Made by a program: the position numbers and the translations under genes
Shown here: positions 54,027 to 63,022 of the stretch, piece by piece
Position numbering within the stretch: position 1 is the first letter of the stretch
How the letters are laid out: every line of letters starts with the position of its first letter
Notes under the pieces: model-generated
Databases searched by the model: none
The model's input: only the letters and a program-made list of their open reading frames with translations
What the model was told of the DNA's origin: nothing
Source of the DNA: Pseudooceanicola sp. HF7
GTDB taxonomy: Bacteria > Pseudomonadota > Alphaproteobacteria > Rhodobacterales > Rhodobacteraceae
NCBI RefSeq assembly: GCF_011806405.1
Contig: NZ_JAATOW010000005.1
Coordinates: 1 to 64,000, forward strand
Direction of reading: 5' to 3'
DNA length: 64,000 bases

Positions 54027-54760
54027 CCCGCGCCGGTTCGCTTGGCAAGGAATGCCTCCAGCTGAATGAGGGCGTCGTAGATCAGCACCGCGAACAGGCC
54101 AACGATCAGGCCGCCTTGCAACACGAAGGCGGTGTTGTTGGTCAGAAGCCCCGCGATAATCACCTCGCCGAGTGTCCGCGCCGCGACAGTGGAGCCGATG
54201 GTCGCGGTGCCAAGGGCGATCACCACCGACAGCCGGATGCCCGTAAGCATCACCGGAAACGCCAGCGGCAGTTCCACCTTTAGAAGCCGCCGCCAGCGGT
54301 TCAGCCCTATTCCGCGGGCTGCATCCATCGTTGTCGGTGGCAAAGTGGTCAGGGCGGTGACGGAATTCTCGAAGATCGGCAACAGGCCGTAGAGGAACAG
54401 GGCCACCAGCGTCGGCCCGGCACCGAAACCAAGTGTAGGTACGGCAAGGGCCAGCACGGCTACGGGCGGAAACGTCTGCCCCATATTGGCGATGGTGCGC
54501 GAAAGCGGGCGGAAGGCTTCGCCTGCCGGGCGCGTGACGAAGATGGCGAGCGCCACGGCCACGATTGTCGCCGCGAGGGTTGCAGCGGCGACGAGGCCGA
54601 GGTGGCTGAGCGAAAGGGACAGCAGCGAGCTTCGGGCATAGATCACCGGCGCACCCTGTGGCGCCAGCGGTGCGAAGATCGGCGTGAACCATTCGGGCCG
54701 CAGCACAAGCGCCAGCAGCAACAGCACCAGGAGGGGGCGCAGGACCCGTCCGATCTTCAC
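54023..54760 (-). CDS. Osmoprotectant ABC transporter permease (OpuCB/YehW type)
   Basis: A 245-residue inner-membrane permease with the docking loop MDAARGIGLNRWRRLLKVELPLA, typical of glycine betaine/choline importers. GTG start at 54760 overlaps the ATPase stop (GTGA). It is the second permease of the operon, smaller than the first (403 residues). Confidence 0.9.
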   Translation of the reverse strand: MKIGRVLRPLLVLLLLALVLRPEWFTPIFAPLAPQGAPVIYARSSLLSLSLSHLGLVAAATLAATIVAVALAIFVTRPAGEAFRPLSRTIANMGQTFPPVAVLALAVPTLGFGAGPTLVALFLYGLLPIFENSVTALTTLPPTTMDAARGIGLNRWRRLLKVELPLAFPVMLTGIRLSVVIALGTATIGSTVAARTLGEVIIAGLLTNNTAFVLQGGLIVGLFAVLIYDALIQLEAFLAKRTGAG

Positions 54761-55692
54761 GAGCCCAGTTCCGCGCGATTGCGGATCGCGTCGAAGGTGA
54801 CGCGGCCGACGAGGACGCCCTCGCGCGTGACGGGCACGGCGGAGCGCCCGGTCGAGAGGCAGGCGGCCAGCGCCTCACGCAGGCTGGCATCCGCTGGCAT
54901 GGCCTCGCCTTCGGCCGGGCCGCTCTCAATGAGCTCTGACAAGGGGACAAGCGACAGAAGGCGCAGCGGGCGTTCGACATCGCCCACCATGTCGCGGACG
55001 AAATTCGTGGCCGGCTTGGCGATGATCTCGGCCGGCGTGGCGTACTGCACCAGCCGACCACCGTCCATCACCGCGACCTTGTCACCAAGATGGATCGCCT
55101 CTTCCATGTCGTGGGTGACGAGCATGATGGTCGATCCCAGCCGCCGCTGAATGCGGCGCAGATCGTCCTGCGCGCGGGCCCGGATGATCGGATCAAGCGC
55201 GCCGAAGGGTTCGTCCATCAGCAGAAGTTCGGGACGCGAGGCCAGCGCCCGCGCCACGCCCACGCGTTGCTGCTGGCCACCGGAAAGCTCTGCCGGGTAG
55301 CGATCGCGGAAGGCGGCGGGCTCCATTGAAAAGAGGGTCAGCAGTTCGTCGACGCGCGCACGGATCTTGTCTTTCTTCCAGCCCAAAAGCAGCGGCACGG
55401 CCGCGATGTTGCGCGCCACGGTATGGTGCGGGAACAGCCCGTGCCCCTGGATGGCATAGCCGATCCGCCGTCGCAGCAGGTGAGGCTTCTCGGCATGTGT
55501 CGGCTTACCGTTGATCCGCACCTCGCCGGACGTGGGTTCTTCAAGCCGGTTGATCATGCGCAAAAGCGTCGTCTTTCCCGATCCCGAGGTACCGACGATG
55601 ACGGTGATCGTGCCCGTTTCGGCCGTCATGGTCACGCCATCGACGGCATCCGTGTCGCCGTAGGTCTTGGTCAGGGTATCAATCTCGATCAT
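54757..55692 (-). CDS. Osmoprotectant ABC transporter ATP-binding protein (OpuCA type)
   Basis: A 311-residue ATPase with Walker A GTSGSGKTT, Q-loop AIQGHGLFPH, signature LSGGQQQR and Walker B LLLMDEPFGALD. The C-terminal ~70 residues (LREALAACLSTGRSAVPVT) look like a partial CBS domain, which in OpuA senses ionic strength. ATG at 55692 overlaps the upstream permease stop. Confidence 0.93.
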   Translation of the reverse strand: MIEIDTLTKTYGDTDAVDGVTMTAETGTITVIVGTSGSGKTTLLRMINRLEEPTSGEVRINGKPTHAEKPHLLRRRIGYAIQGHGLFPHHTVARNIAAVPLLLGWKKDKIRARVDELLTLFSMEPAAFRDRYPAELSGGQQQRVGVARALASRPELLLMDEPFGALDPIIRARAQDDLRRIQRRLGSTIMLVTHDMEEAIHLGDKVAVMDGGRLVQYATPAEIIAKPATNFVRDMVGDVERPLRLLSLVPLSELIESGPAEGEAMPADASLREALAACLSTGRSAVPVTREGVLVGRVTFDAIRNRAELGS

Positions 55693-56900
55693 GGGGTGTC
55701 CTTCGGGATCGGTCGGGCCAGTTCGACGAGGATGTCCATGACAATGGCCGAGGTCAGCGCCAGCGCGACCGTCGGCAGCGCGCCCAGCAGGATCAGGTCG
55801 GTGGCTGTCTGGTTGAGCCCCTGGAAGACGAATGTACCCAGGCCGCCGCCACCGATCAGGCCTGCAATCACCGCAAGGCCGATGTTCTGCACCAGGACGA
55901 TGCGCAGACCGGTGAGAATGACGGGAAGGCCAAGAGGCAACTCGATCTTCAGAAGGCGCTGCGTCGGCGTCATGCCCATCCCGCGCGCGGCGTCGCGGGC
56001 GGCGGCCGGAGCCGAGGCCAGGCCAGCGACCGTGTTCCCGACGACCGGCAGAAGCGAATAGAGGACCAGCGCCAGGAAGGCGGGGGCGAAGCCGATCCCG
56101 GCGATGCCGATCGCCTGCGCCCCGGGCAGGCTGTCGCCGACCCAGCCGAGGATGGGGATCATCAGGCCGAACATGGCGAGCGACGGAATGGTCTGCAGCA
56201 GGCTGAGCACCGGCAGCACGCTGCCGCGCAGCCGCGCGCGGCGGTGACACAGGATGCCGATGGGGAAGCCGATGACGGCGGCCGTGGCGAGCGAGCCGAA
56301 AGCCAAAGCCAGATGGCGCAGCATCGCGTCGGCGAATTGCGCGCGGCGGCTGGCGTATTCCTGGAAGATCGACAGCGGCGCAAGCGCGCCCGACCAGAGG
56401 ATCAGCGCCAAAGAGCACAGCACCGCGGCCAGCAGTCCGGCGCGGGCCAGCGGCCCCGGTGCCAGTTGTGTCAGCGCGTCAGCCATCATCAGCGTCAGGA
56501 TCAAAAGGAGGCACCAGAAGCCCATGGCGGGGGAGACGCGGGCATAGGTGCTGTCGGCACTGTCCAGCAACGCCGGGCCGCCCTGCATCAACAGCCACAG
56601 AATGCCTGCCAGGCCAAGAAGCGCGCCACTGAGCCGCAGGTAGTGCCGCCCGGCCGGGATGCCGAGCACGAGGCCCAGTGCGACCGCAGCAACGCCAGGC
56701 AGGGTCTCGGCAGGGCTAGCGATGCGCCAGGCCATCACGCTTTCGCCCGCCACGATGCGGTTCGCGGCGATGGTCATGAACGGGATCAGCAACGCGGCCA
56801 TCCCGAGGACAGCAAAGAAGACGCCTGGCGGGTAGAACCCCCGCCAGGCCTTCGATGTGGATTGTCCTGCGGCGATCAAGCGATCAATCCAGCACGCCAC
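55689..56900 (-). CDS. Osmoprotectant ABC transporter permease (YehY-like, long form)
   Basis: A 403-residue inner-membrane permease with an N-terminal extension of about 150 residues holding about four or five extra helices before the permease domain (FADAMLRHLALAFGSLATAA, docking loop ARDAARGMGMTPTQRLLKIELP). The start is a GTG at 56900, which overlaps the binding-protein gene by 17 bp; a TTG at 56879 is an alternative. Long-form permeases are usual in the Yeh-type osmoprotectant systems. Confidence 0.85.
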   Translation of the reverse strand: MACWIDRLIAAGQSTSKAWRGFYPPGVFFAVLGMAALLIPFMTIAANRIVAGESVMAWRIASPAETLPGVAAVALGLVLGIPAGRHYLRLSGALLGLAGILWLLMQGGPALLDSADSTYARVSPAMGFWCLLLILTLMMADALTQLAPGPLARAGLLAAVLCSLALILWSGALAPLSIFQEYASRRAQFADAMLRHLALAFGSLATAAVIGFPIGILCHRRARLRGSVLPVLSLLQTIPSLAMFGLMIPILGWVGDSLPGAQAIGIAGIGFAPAFLALVLYSLLPVVGNTVAGLASAPAAARDAARGMGMTPTQRLLKIELPLGLPVILTGLRIVLVQNIGLAVIAGLIGGGGLGTFVFQGLNQTATDLILLGALPTVALALTSAIVMDILVELARPIPKDTP

Positions 56901-57795
56901 TTTGCGTCAGGTAATCGCGCGCCACGGCCTCGGCCGGCTCACCGCCGACCTGGATGCGGCCGTTGAGCTCCTGCAAGGTCTTCATGTCGAGGGCGCCGAA
57001 GATCGGGTTCAGCACCTCCGGGATTCCCGGATATTCTTCCAGCACCTCGGCGCGGACGATGGGTGTCGGCTCGTAGACTGGCTGCACGCCCTTGTCGTCC
57101 TCCATGACGACAAGGCCCGTCGCTCCGATGCCGCCATCGGTGCCGTAAACCATCGCGGCGTTGACGCCCGACGTGCCGCGCGCGGCGGCCTGGATCGTCG
57201 CCGCCGTGTCACCGCCCGACAGGATCACGGTCTGGTCTTCCGACAGATCGAAGCCGTAGGTTTCCTGCATGGCGGGCAGAACAGCCGGGGAGGAGACGAA
57301 CTCGGTCGAGGCGGCCAGCTTCACATCGCCGCCGTTCGAAATCCAGGCGCCGAAATCGGACATGGTGGACAGGTCGTTCTCTTCCGCCAGCGGGCCCGTG
57401 ACGGCGATCGCCCACGTGTTGTTGGCCGGCGCGCTGTCCAGCCAGGTGACGTCGTTGGCTTCGGCGTCAAGCTCCGCGGCGCGGTCGTGCGCTTCCTGCG
57501 GGTTCTTCCAGACATCGCTGTCGGCTTCATTGAAGAAGAAGGCCGCGTTGCCGGTGTATTCCGGGTAGATGTCGATTTGCCCGGCCAGAAGAGCTTCGCG
57601 GACAACCTGCGTGCCGCCCAGCTGGAGCCGCCGCTCGACGGGCATTCCGGCATCTTCCAGCGCGAGGGCTATGATGTTTCCAAGGAGGCCACCCTCTGTG
57701 TCGATCTTGGAAGAGACGGTGATATCGGTCTGAGCCTGAGCGGTGGCAGCAAAGGCTGCGAACAGTCCTGCGGCGGGGATGAGGAGTTTCTTCAC
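56884..57795 (-). CDS. Osmoprotectant ABC transporter substrate-binding protein (OpuCC/YehZ type)
   Basis: A 303-residue periplasmic protein. The signal peptide is VKKLLIPAAGLFAAFAATAQ with cleavage before TDITV. Start GTG at 57795 follows AAGGAAC with normal spacing; earlier starts would add 33 residues before the signal. The OpuAC fold shows SSKIDTEGGLLGNIIALALE and DIYPEYTGNAAFFF, the usual substrate region. It is the first gene of the leftward importer operon. Ligand probably glycine betaine or a similar compound. Confidence 0.9.
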   Translation of the reverse strand: MKKLLIPAAGLFAAFAATAQAQTDITVSSKIDTEGGLLGNIIALALEDAGMPVERRLQLGGTQVVREALLAGQIDIYPEYTGNAAFFFNEADSDVWKNPQEAHDRAAELDAEANDVTWLDSAPANNTWAIAVTGPLAEENDLSTMSDFGAWISNGGDVKLAASTEFVSSPAVLPAMQETYGFDLSEDQTVILSGGDTAATIQAAARGTSGVNAAMVYGTDGGIGATGLVVMEDDKGVQPVYEPTPIVRAEVLEEYPGIPEVLNPIFGALDMKTLQELNGRIQVGGEPAEAVARDYLTQSGVLD

Positions 57796-58290
57796 GGATA
57801 AGTTCCTTCCGGTGGGATAAGGGCATGATGCCATTCGGCGGGAGTTCTTAAGGGATGATAGCTTACGTAAGCCGCCTGCCAACCTCTTAGGCATCAGTTC
57901 AATGGCTTGGACTGCTCTTCAGGGTGTTCCGGCAGTGTGGGAAACAGAATGCGTAAGGCCAAGAGCTTCAGTGGGCGGTTCAATCGAGAGCGATAGGGGG
58001 ATCGAGAGCGATAGGGGGAGGCTCTGGGCGCCCAATGATCTCGGTGCATGCGCCGTCGAGGGCTTTCGCTGCACGGGCCCGCGCATGCTCAAGGCTTGAA
58101 GCTAAAGGACACATCGACGCGAGCTTCAGGCGTGCCGCGCTGTAGGAGACAAGGAGTGGTCAACAAGATCCGGCCTCCAAGACTGGAGACGAGCGGCCCG
58201 CATTTCAGAAAAGTGTGTTACAGTGCCGTGTGACAATGCACTTGCTAAATTCAGCAAATACCATGGTTCGCATTGATATAATTGGTGAAA
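57796..58290. other. Intergenic region left of the integrated element
   Basis: About 495 bp between the osmoprotectant binding-protein gene and the tRNA-Asn fragment. It must hold the promoter of the leftward operon. One tandem 18-bp repeat is present (57983-58018). No convincing gene was found. Confidence 0.6.
57983..58018. repeat. Tandem 18-bp direct repeat
   Basis: ATCGAGAGCGATAGGGGG occurs twice back to back, about 190 bp upstream of the osmoprotectant operon. Could be a slippage product or a binding site. Confidence 0.75.
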
Positions 58291-58337
58291 TGGCTCCGGC
58301 GGTAGGGATCGAACCTACGACCAATTGATTAACAGTT
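58291..58337 (-). other. tRNA-Asn 3' half, probable att site of the integrated element
   Basis: On the minus strand this reads as the 3' half of tRNA-Asn: loop CTGTTAA with the GTT anticodon, TCAATTGG, then TCGTAGG and GGTTCGATCC of the T arm and the acceptor end CCGCCGGAGCCA. The expected 5' half is absent: the bases upstream (GAA before CTGTTAA) do not pair with TCAA. Such a fragment arises when an element integrates at the 3' end of a tRNA gene. The integrase gene starts about 150 bp to the right. An intact tRNA-Asn should be at the far end. Confidence 0.8.
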
Positions 58338-58455
58338 CTTAGGGCTAGACGACTGTTGGGCGGCTTAGGTAGTCTATATGCAAGCAAAACAAGAACTTGA
58401 GACGTTCACCCACTAGCATAGACGGGCGCGAAAAGATACTCGGTGGCGCGCCGAG

Positions 58456-58477
58456 CCTTACGTCAGCCTTACGTCAG
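58456..58477. repeat. Tandem 11-bp repeat before the integrase gene
   Basis: CCTTACGTCAG twice in tandem, 13-34 bp upstream of the integrase ATG. Position and size fit arm-type integrase or excisionase sites. Confidence 0.55.
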
Positions 58478-58489
58478 ACCGGAGAGCCC

Positions 58490-59791
58490 ATGTCAATTTA
58501 CCCCTCCAAGGTGCGCCTGACCGACCTCATGGCCGCCCGTTTCCCCTTCCTGCCGTCTGGGCAGAAGTTCATCGCAGACACCGACCAGCCGGGCCTCTAC
58601 CTGAAGGTTGGCAAGACGGCCAAGAGCTGGGTTGTCCAGACTGAGGTGCGGGTTCTGGACGAAAAGCTCAAGAAGAAGCGCAAGACGGTGCGCCGCGCCT
58701 TCGGGGGCTTTCCCGAAATCGGCGTGAAGGAGGCCCGGGGGCTGGCGAAGGGCGAGCTGGCAGCGATCCTTGAAGGCGAGGGGCTGACCAAGCCGGATGC
58801 GGGCGTGACCCTCGGCAGGGCATGGGACCTCTACCGCGCGCACCTTGAGAAGACCGGCAAGAGCCCGGCGACGGTCTACAGCTACCGCAACGCGATCGAG
58901 GCTGAGCACCTTCTGGGCATCTGGCAAGATACCCCTTTGGGCGAGCTTGCCACGGCAGAGGGTGCGGCCCGGGTCGCGGCGCGGCATGACGCAATCAGCC
59001 GCCGAGAGACTGACCCGAAACATGGAGGCACCTACGCGGCAAACGGGGCGATGCGGACCCTGCGTGTGATCTACAACTGGGCACTGGAACGGGGATATGT
59101 GAAGCCAGACCCGGACGGCTGGACCCCGACGCGGCAGGTCACGTTCAACCGTGAGGAAGCCCGCGAGAGCGCGATGAGCCGCCGGGATTTGCCGGACTGG
59201 TGGAAGGCCTACCTCGGGCTGGACAACCGTGTGCGCGCCGAGTTCCAGCTTTTCCTGCTGCTCTCCGGCAGCCGGGCGGGTGCCATCGCGACGGCTCGCT
59301 GGGAACACGTCGATGTAGCGGGCCGGAAACTCCACATCCCGACGCCCAAGGGCGGCAAGGCGAAGGCATACGACATTCCGCTGACCCGGCCTATGATGGC
59401 CTGCCTCGCCCGTGCGCGCCGCGCTGCCCGCATCTTCCAGCCCATCCACGCCCGTGAGTGGATCTTCCCCGGCGACCCGTCAAAGGTGAAGCGCGGTGGC
59501 GGGGCCTTCGCCGGGCACATGTCGCTCTATGCCACGACCGAGAAGAAGTTGCCTTGCAGCGGGCACGGCCTGCGGCACACCTACCGCAACGCATGTATCT
59601 GGGCTGGGGTGGAGGAGGCGCTTTCCAAGAAGCTGATGAACCACAGCCAGCGGGGCGATATTCACTCTGGCACCTATGGCAGCCGAGAGGGCGTCTGGCC
59701 GGACCTCCTTGATGCCCAGGAACGGATCAGCGCGACCGTGATGGAGTTGCTTCGGCAACAAGAAACTGCAACTAGACGCAAAGCCGCTTAG
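58490..59791 (+). CDS. Tyrosine-type site-specific integrase (P4-like)
   Basis: A 433-residue integrase. N-terminal part (residues about 20-100) is the arm-binding domain of P4-type integrases (LYLKVGKTAKSWVVQT, FGGFPEIGVKEARGLAKGEL). The core-binding part follows and then the catalytic domain with Arg (LLLSGSRAGAIATARW), HGLRHTYR (His-x-x-Arg) and Tyr (LMNHSQRGDIHSGTYGSR). ATG at 58490 follows CGGAGAG. It acts at the att site 150 bp to the left. The 5' end is GC-rich and does not differ much from its neighbours. Confidence 0.95.
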   Translation: MSIYPSKVRLTDLMAARFPFLPSGQKFIADTDQPGLYLKVGKTAKSWVVQTEVRVLDEKLKKKRKTVRRAFGGFPEIGVKEARGLAKGELAAILEGEGLTKPDAGVTLGRAWDLYRAHLEKTGKSPATVYSYRNAIEAEHLLGIWQDTPLGELATAEGAARVAARHDAISRRETDPKHGGTYAANGAMRTLRVIYNWALERGYVKPDPDGWTPTRQVTFNREEARESAMSRRDLPDWWKAYLGLDNRVRAEFQLFLLLSGSRAGAIATARWEHVDVAGRKLHIPTPKGGKAKAYDIPLTRPMMACLARARRAARIFQPIHAREWIFPGDPSKVKRGGGAFAGHMSLYATTEKKLPCSGHGLRHTYRNACIWAGVEEALSKKLMNHSQRGDIHSGTYGSREGVWPDLLDAQERISATVMELLRQQETATRRKAA

Positions 59792-59963
59792 ACGGCTATA
59801 ACCTACCTATCAAACGCCGACGCTCACACAGATGAAGGCGCTGTGTGCGTGTCGAGGATGAAGGGCAACTCAGCCCCTACAGCGTGACCCCCGTGGTTTG
59901 GCCGCCTAAGGCAGAGGGGAGCGTTGATTGGGGTAGAAGCGGCGCCAAGCCTTTCTCCAAACG

Positions 59964-59990
59964 GCGACAACCCCGAAGCGGGGCTGTCGC
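59964..59990 (+). terminator. Hairpin between integrase and AlpA-like genes
   Basis: GCGACA-A-CCCC-GAAGC-GGGG-C-TGTCGC, near-perfect stem with one A-C mismatch, followed by ATCTTGTCT. Weak terminator or processing site. Confidence 0.45.
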
Positions 59991-60030
59991 ATCTTGTCTG
60001 CGCAGCTCCGTGCCGCTGGAGAAGTCGCAG

Positions 60031-60309
60031 ATGGAAAACCCTTCTGAATTCGCTAAGCTGATTGCGCGCGAGGTGGCCGCCGAATTGGCGGACGGCTACG
60101 CAACCGGGCGCTATGCACCGCCCTCTGAATACCTCAACACATCGCAGGCCGCCGCCTTCCTCGGGCTCACCGAGGCGGGAATGGAGACCATGCGCAAGGA
60201 GGGGCGTGGCCCGAGCTTCGTGCGCGCATCGCAGAAGCTCGTGCGCTACCGGGTTCAAGACCTCCGCCACTGGATGGAGCAGCACCTCATCGAGCATGGG
60301 GGGCAGTGA
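60031..60309 (+). CDS. AlpA-like helix-turn-helix protein (putative excisionase/regulator)
   Basis: A 92-residue protein from ATG 60031 with GGAG upstream. Residues about 30-80 form a MerR-like HTH: YLNTSQAAAFLGLTEAGMET, then GPSFVRASQKLVRYRVQDLR. This is the AlpA/excisionase pattern (HTH_17) found next to P4-type integrases. It may regulate excision and the genes downstream. Its TGA shares the A with the ATG of the next gene (TGATG). Confidence 0.82.
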   Translation: MENPSEFAKLIAREVAAELADGYATGRYAPPSEYLNTSQAAAFLGLTEAGMETMRKEGRGPSFVRASQKLVRYRVQDLRHWMEQHLIEHGGQ

Positions 60310-62993
60310 TGAAAGATCAGAAAATGGAAACCCCCGGTGCAGGGCAGCACACCGGGGGCAAAGGTCAGGACAGGTCCGTCAACCACACCATCAACGGGGA
60401 TAGTATAGCCCCGAATGTACCCGGAGCCGACCCCGAAGGTTTGTTGCCTAACCGGGACAAGGTGCTTGAGGCTCTGCGCTTCCTGCACCGTGGCGAAGCA
60501 GTCATGCTCAACGCGAAGACGGCGCAGGGAATGTCAGGCCGCCTCCATGCCGACCTTGCCGAGGCTGCTGACTGGGCCGTTGAACGGAATGGTGCCGGCG
60601 GGCTGAATGTCTATGTGAGCGCGGCCCGCATCCGCGACGGCTTCTCTGGCCGGAAGGCAGGGGACGCGGATGTGGTGGGCTCGCGGTGGCTCTGGGCTGA
60701 CCTTGACCCGGACAAGAAGGACCCGAGGCCCATTGAGGTGAAGCGGGCGGAGCTGCTGGACAGGCTGACGGTGAAGCGCCCGGCGGGGGTGCCCGCGCCC
60801 ACGGCAGTCATCGACAGCGGGGGCGGGTTCTGGGGCCTGTGGCTTCTGGACGAGGAGCTGCCGCCGGATGCCATCCGCGCACGCCTGCACTGGCTGGCGA
60901 AGAAACTGGGCGGAGACCATACCACCGACCCGTCGCGGATCATGCGCCTGCCCGGAACGGTCAACTGGCCCGACGATGCCAAGCGAGCCGCCGGTCAAGT
61001 TCCGGCTCTGGCTGCGTTCAAGTCGAGGTCTGGTGCCGCGCACCCGGCCAGCGCCTTCGGAACGGTAGAGGAAGGCGACATGCCCCCTTGGGATGCCGAG
61101 ATGCCTGATGTGGACTGGGACCGCCTTCCGCGCTTCGACAGCCCGGCGGACATTCCGGGCGTGTCCGACAACATCCGCGCCCTGATCGCGCGGGGCGAGG
61201 ACCCCGACGAACCCGGCAAGCACCCCTCCCGGTCTGAGGTCCTCTTTGCAGCCCTCTGTGCGATGGTCCGTGCTGGCCTGTCCGACGATGTGATTGCCGG
61301 GGTGGCAACGGACCCGTCCTTTGAGGTCTGTGCCCACCTCTATGACCCGAAGGGGCGGCAGCTTTCGCCCGACCAGAGACGGCTCACGGCGAAGGTCAAG
61401 AAGGACGTTCTGCGTCAGATCGCCAACGCCCGGGCGAAGGTCGGGGCGGGCGACGCAGGGCTGGTTCGGCCTGACGTGCTGGTGGACTACAACCGGCTGC
61501 ACGAGATGCTCGACAATGCGGAGGCCGCGCTCCTTGCCTCTGGCCTGCCGCTCTACCAGAGCGCGGGCGGTGTTGTGACCCCCGTGCGCCACAACGGCGG
61601 AGCCCTGCGCCTCCGTGCGGTCGAGGCGACGGCCATGCGCGAGTACATGACGCGGGCGGCCAATTTCTATGAACCCAGAAAGGGGCCGGACGGCGAGCCC
61701 CGCAAGAAGCCCGCCGCGCCGAACGCTGGCTTCACGCAGGCCTATGTCGCGCGGGCCGGGCTCGGCACCTGCCGCCTGCCTGTCTGTCGTGGGCTTGTTG
61801 GTCACCCGACCATCCGCGCGGACGGTTCGCTGCTCTGGGATGAAGGCTGGGACCCGGCCACCGGCTTGATCGTGGACCACGGCGGGGTGTCGTTCCCGGC
61901 GGTGCCGGACGCGCCGACGCGTGAACAGGCCGCGCAGGCGCTCGAAACCTTGAAGGAAGTCATCAAGGGCTTCCCGTTCGTTGACGCGCCGTCCCGGTCT
62001 GTTGCCCTCGCGGCGATGCTGACAGCTGTCTGCCGCCGATCCCTGGACTTCGCGCCGGTCCATGCCTTCAATGCGCCGTCGCCCGAAACCGGCAAGAGCT
62101 TGCTCAGTGACATCCCGTCCATGATGGCAACCGGCGAACCAGCCGCGAAGCACACGCAGGACCGGAACCCAGAGGAGGACAAGAAGACCCTCCTTGGGGT
62201 CCTTCAGCAGGGCGACCCGGTTCTGGTGATGGACAACGTCGAACGCGCGGTGGAGGGCTCCACTTGGTGCCTGATCCTGACTTCGCCGGAATGGGAGGCG
62301 CGCTGGCTTGGCGCGAACGAACAGCGCCGCGTCCTGACGAACGTGCTGTTCATCTTCAACGGCAACAACATCGAGTTCCGGGGCGACATGGCGACCCGCG
62401 CTGTGATGGCGACCATCGACGCCGGGGTGGAGGAACCCGCCGCGCGGACCTTCGACGTGGACCTGCGCAAGGACGTGCCGCGCCGCCGGGGCGAATTGGT
62501 TTCGGCGGCCCTGACGGTCCTGCGTGGCCATGCCGCCGCAGGGATGCCGGGGGCGAGGTCGGACACCCGCTTCTTAGGGTGGTCGCGCCTTGTGCGCGGC
62601 GCGCTCCTCTGGCTGGGCGAGGCTGACCCTTGGGAGACCCGCCACGCCGTTCGCGGCGGTGACTCCGCGCGTGACGAGGCGGTGCGCCTGATGGATGCCC
62701 TTGAAGCCAACTTCGGGCGTGAGCCGTTCTCCGCGCGTGACGTGTGCAGAGAGGGCGGGCGCTGGTCCGACGAGGCGACCGACATTCAAGCCGCCCTCGG
62801 GGCCGCGTTGGAGGAGCGGCAGCCGTCTGTCATGGATGCGCGGGGTGCGCCTAGTTCGCTGAAGGTCGGCAAGGCCCTCGTGAAGATGTGCGGGCGGATC
62901 GTCCGGGGGCGGACCATCGCGGCGGTCGGCCGCGACCGGCTGCGTGGGAACCTGTTCATGGTAACGAATGGGGGGCCTGAGGCCGGGCGCTGA
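60309..62993 (+). CDS. Primase-helicase-like replication protein of the element
   Basis: An 894-residue protein. The N-terminal part (about 90-220) looks like an AEP-type primase domain: SRWLWADLDPDKKD and DSGGGFWGLWLL with the later DPSRIMRLPGTVNWP, as in RepB/Pri-like proteins. Around residue 590 there is a degenerate Walker A (NAPSPETGKSLL, first Gly lost) and near 635 a Walker B (GDPVLVMDN), with SF3/DUF927-type surrounding blocks (LILTSPEW, LFIFNGNNIEFRGDM). It probably primes and unwinds at the iteron region directly downstream. ATG at 60309 is chosen for the overlap with the preceding gene. Confidence 0.8.
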   Translation: MKDQKMETPGAGQHTGGKGQDRSVNHTINGDSIAPNVPGADPEGLLPNRDKVLEALRFLHRGEAVMLNAKTAQGMSGRLHADLAEAADWAVERNGAGGLNVYVSAARIRDGFSGRKAGDADVVGSRWLWADLDPDKKDPRPIEVKRAELLDRLTVKRPAGVPAPTAVIDSGGGFWGLWLLDEELPPDAIRARLHWLAKKLGGDHTTDPSRIMRLPGTVNWPDDAKRAAGQVPALAAFKSRSGAAHPASAFGTVEEGDMPPWDAEMPDVDWDRLPRFDSPADIPGVSDNIRALIARGEDPDEPGKHPSRSEVLFAALCAMVRAGLSDDVIAGVATDPSFEVCAHLYDPKGRQLSPDQRRLTAKVKKDVLRQIANARAKVGAGDAGLVRPDVLVDYNRLHEMLDNAEAALLASGLPLYQSAGGVVTPVRHNGGALRLRAVEATAMREYMTRAANFYEPRKGPDGEPRKKPAAPNAGFTQAYVARAGLGTCRLPVCRGLVGHPTIRADGSLLWDEGWDPATGLIVDHGGVSFPAVPDAPTREQAAQALETLKEVIKGFPFVDAPSRSVALAAMLTAVCRRSLDFAPVHAFNAPSPETGKSLLSDIPSMMATGEPAAKHTQDRNPEEDKKTLLGVLQQGDPVLVMDNVERAVEGSTWCLILTSPEWEARWLGANEQRRVLTNVLFIFNGNNIEFRGDMATRAVMATIDAGVEEPAARTFDVDLRKDVPRRRGELVSAALTVLRGHAAAGMPGARSDTRFLGWSRLVRGALLWLGEADPWETRHAVRGGDSARDEAVRLMDALEANFGREPFSARDVCREGGRWSDEATDIQAALGAALEERQPSVMDARGAPSSLKVGKALVKMCGRIVRGRTIAAVGRDRLRGNLFMVTNGGPEAGR

Positions 62994-63022
62994 ACGTGTA
63001 GCTCGGGCGTGCGAGCAAAGCG

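Noticed and set aside
53910-55061. A 383-codon leftward frame through the osmoprotectant permease and ATPase genes
   Set aside because: It is out of frame with the clear permease and ATPase over most of its length. Only its last 38 codons, from an internal ATG, are kept as a possible small gene.
57902-58099. A 65-codon rightward frame left of the att site
   Set aside because: No ribosome site or family, and its internal repeat comes only from the 18-bp duplication.
58291-58375. A complete tRNA-Asn gene
   Set aside because: Only the 3' half is recognisable; the D arm and 5' acceptor strand are missing and the anticodon stem does not pair.
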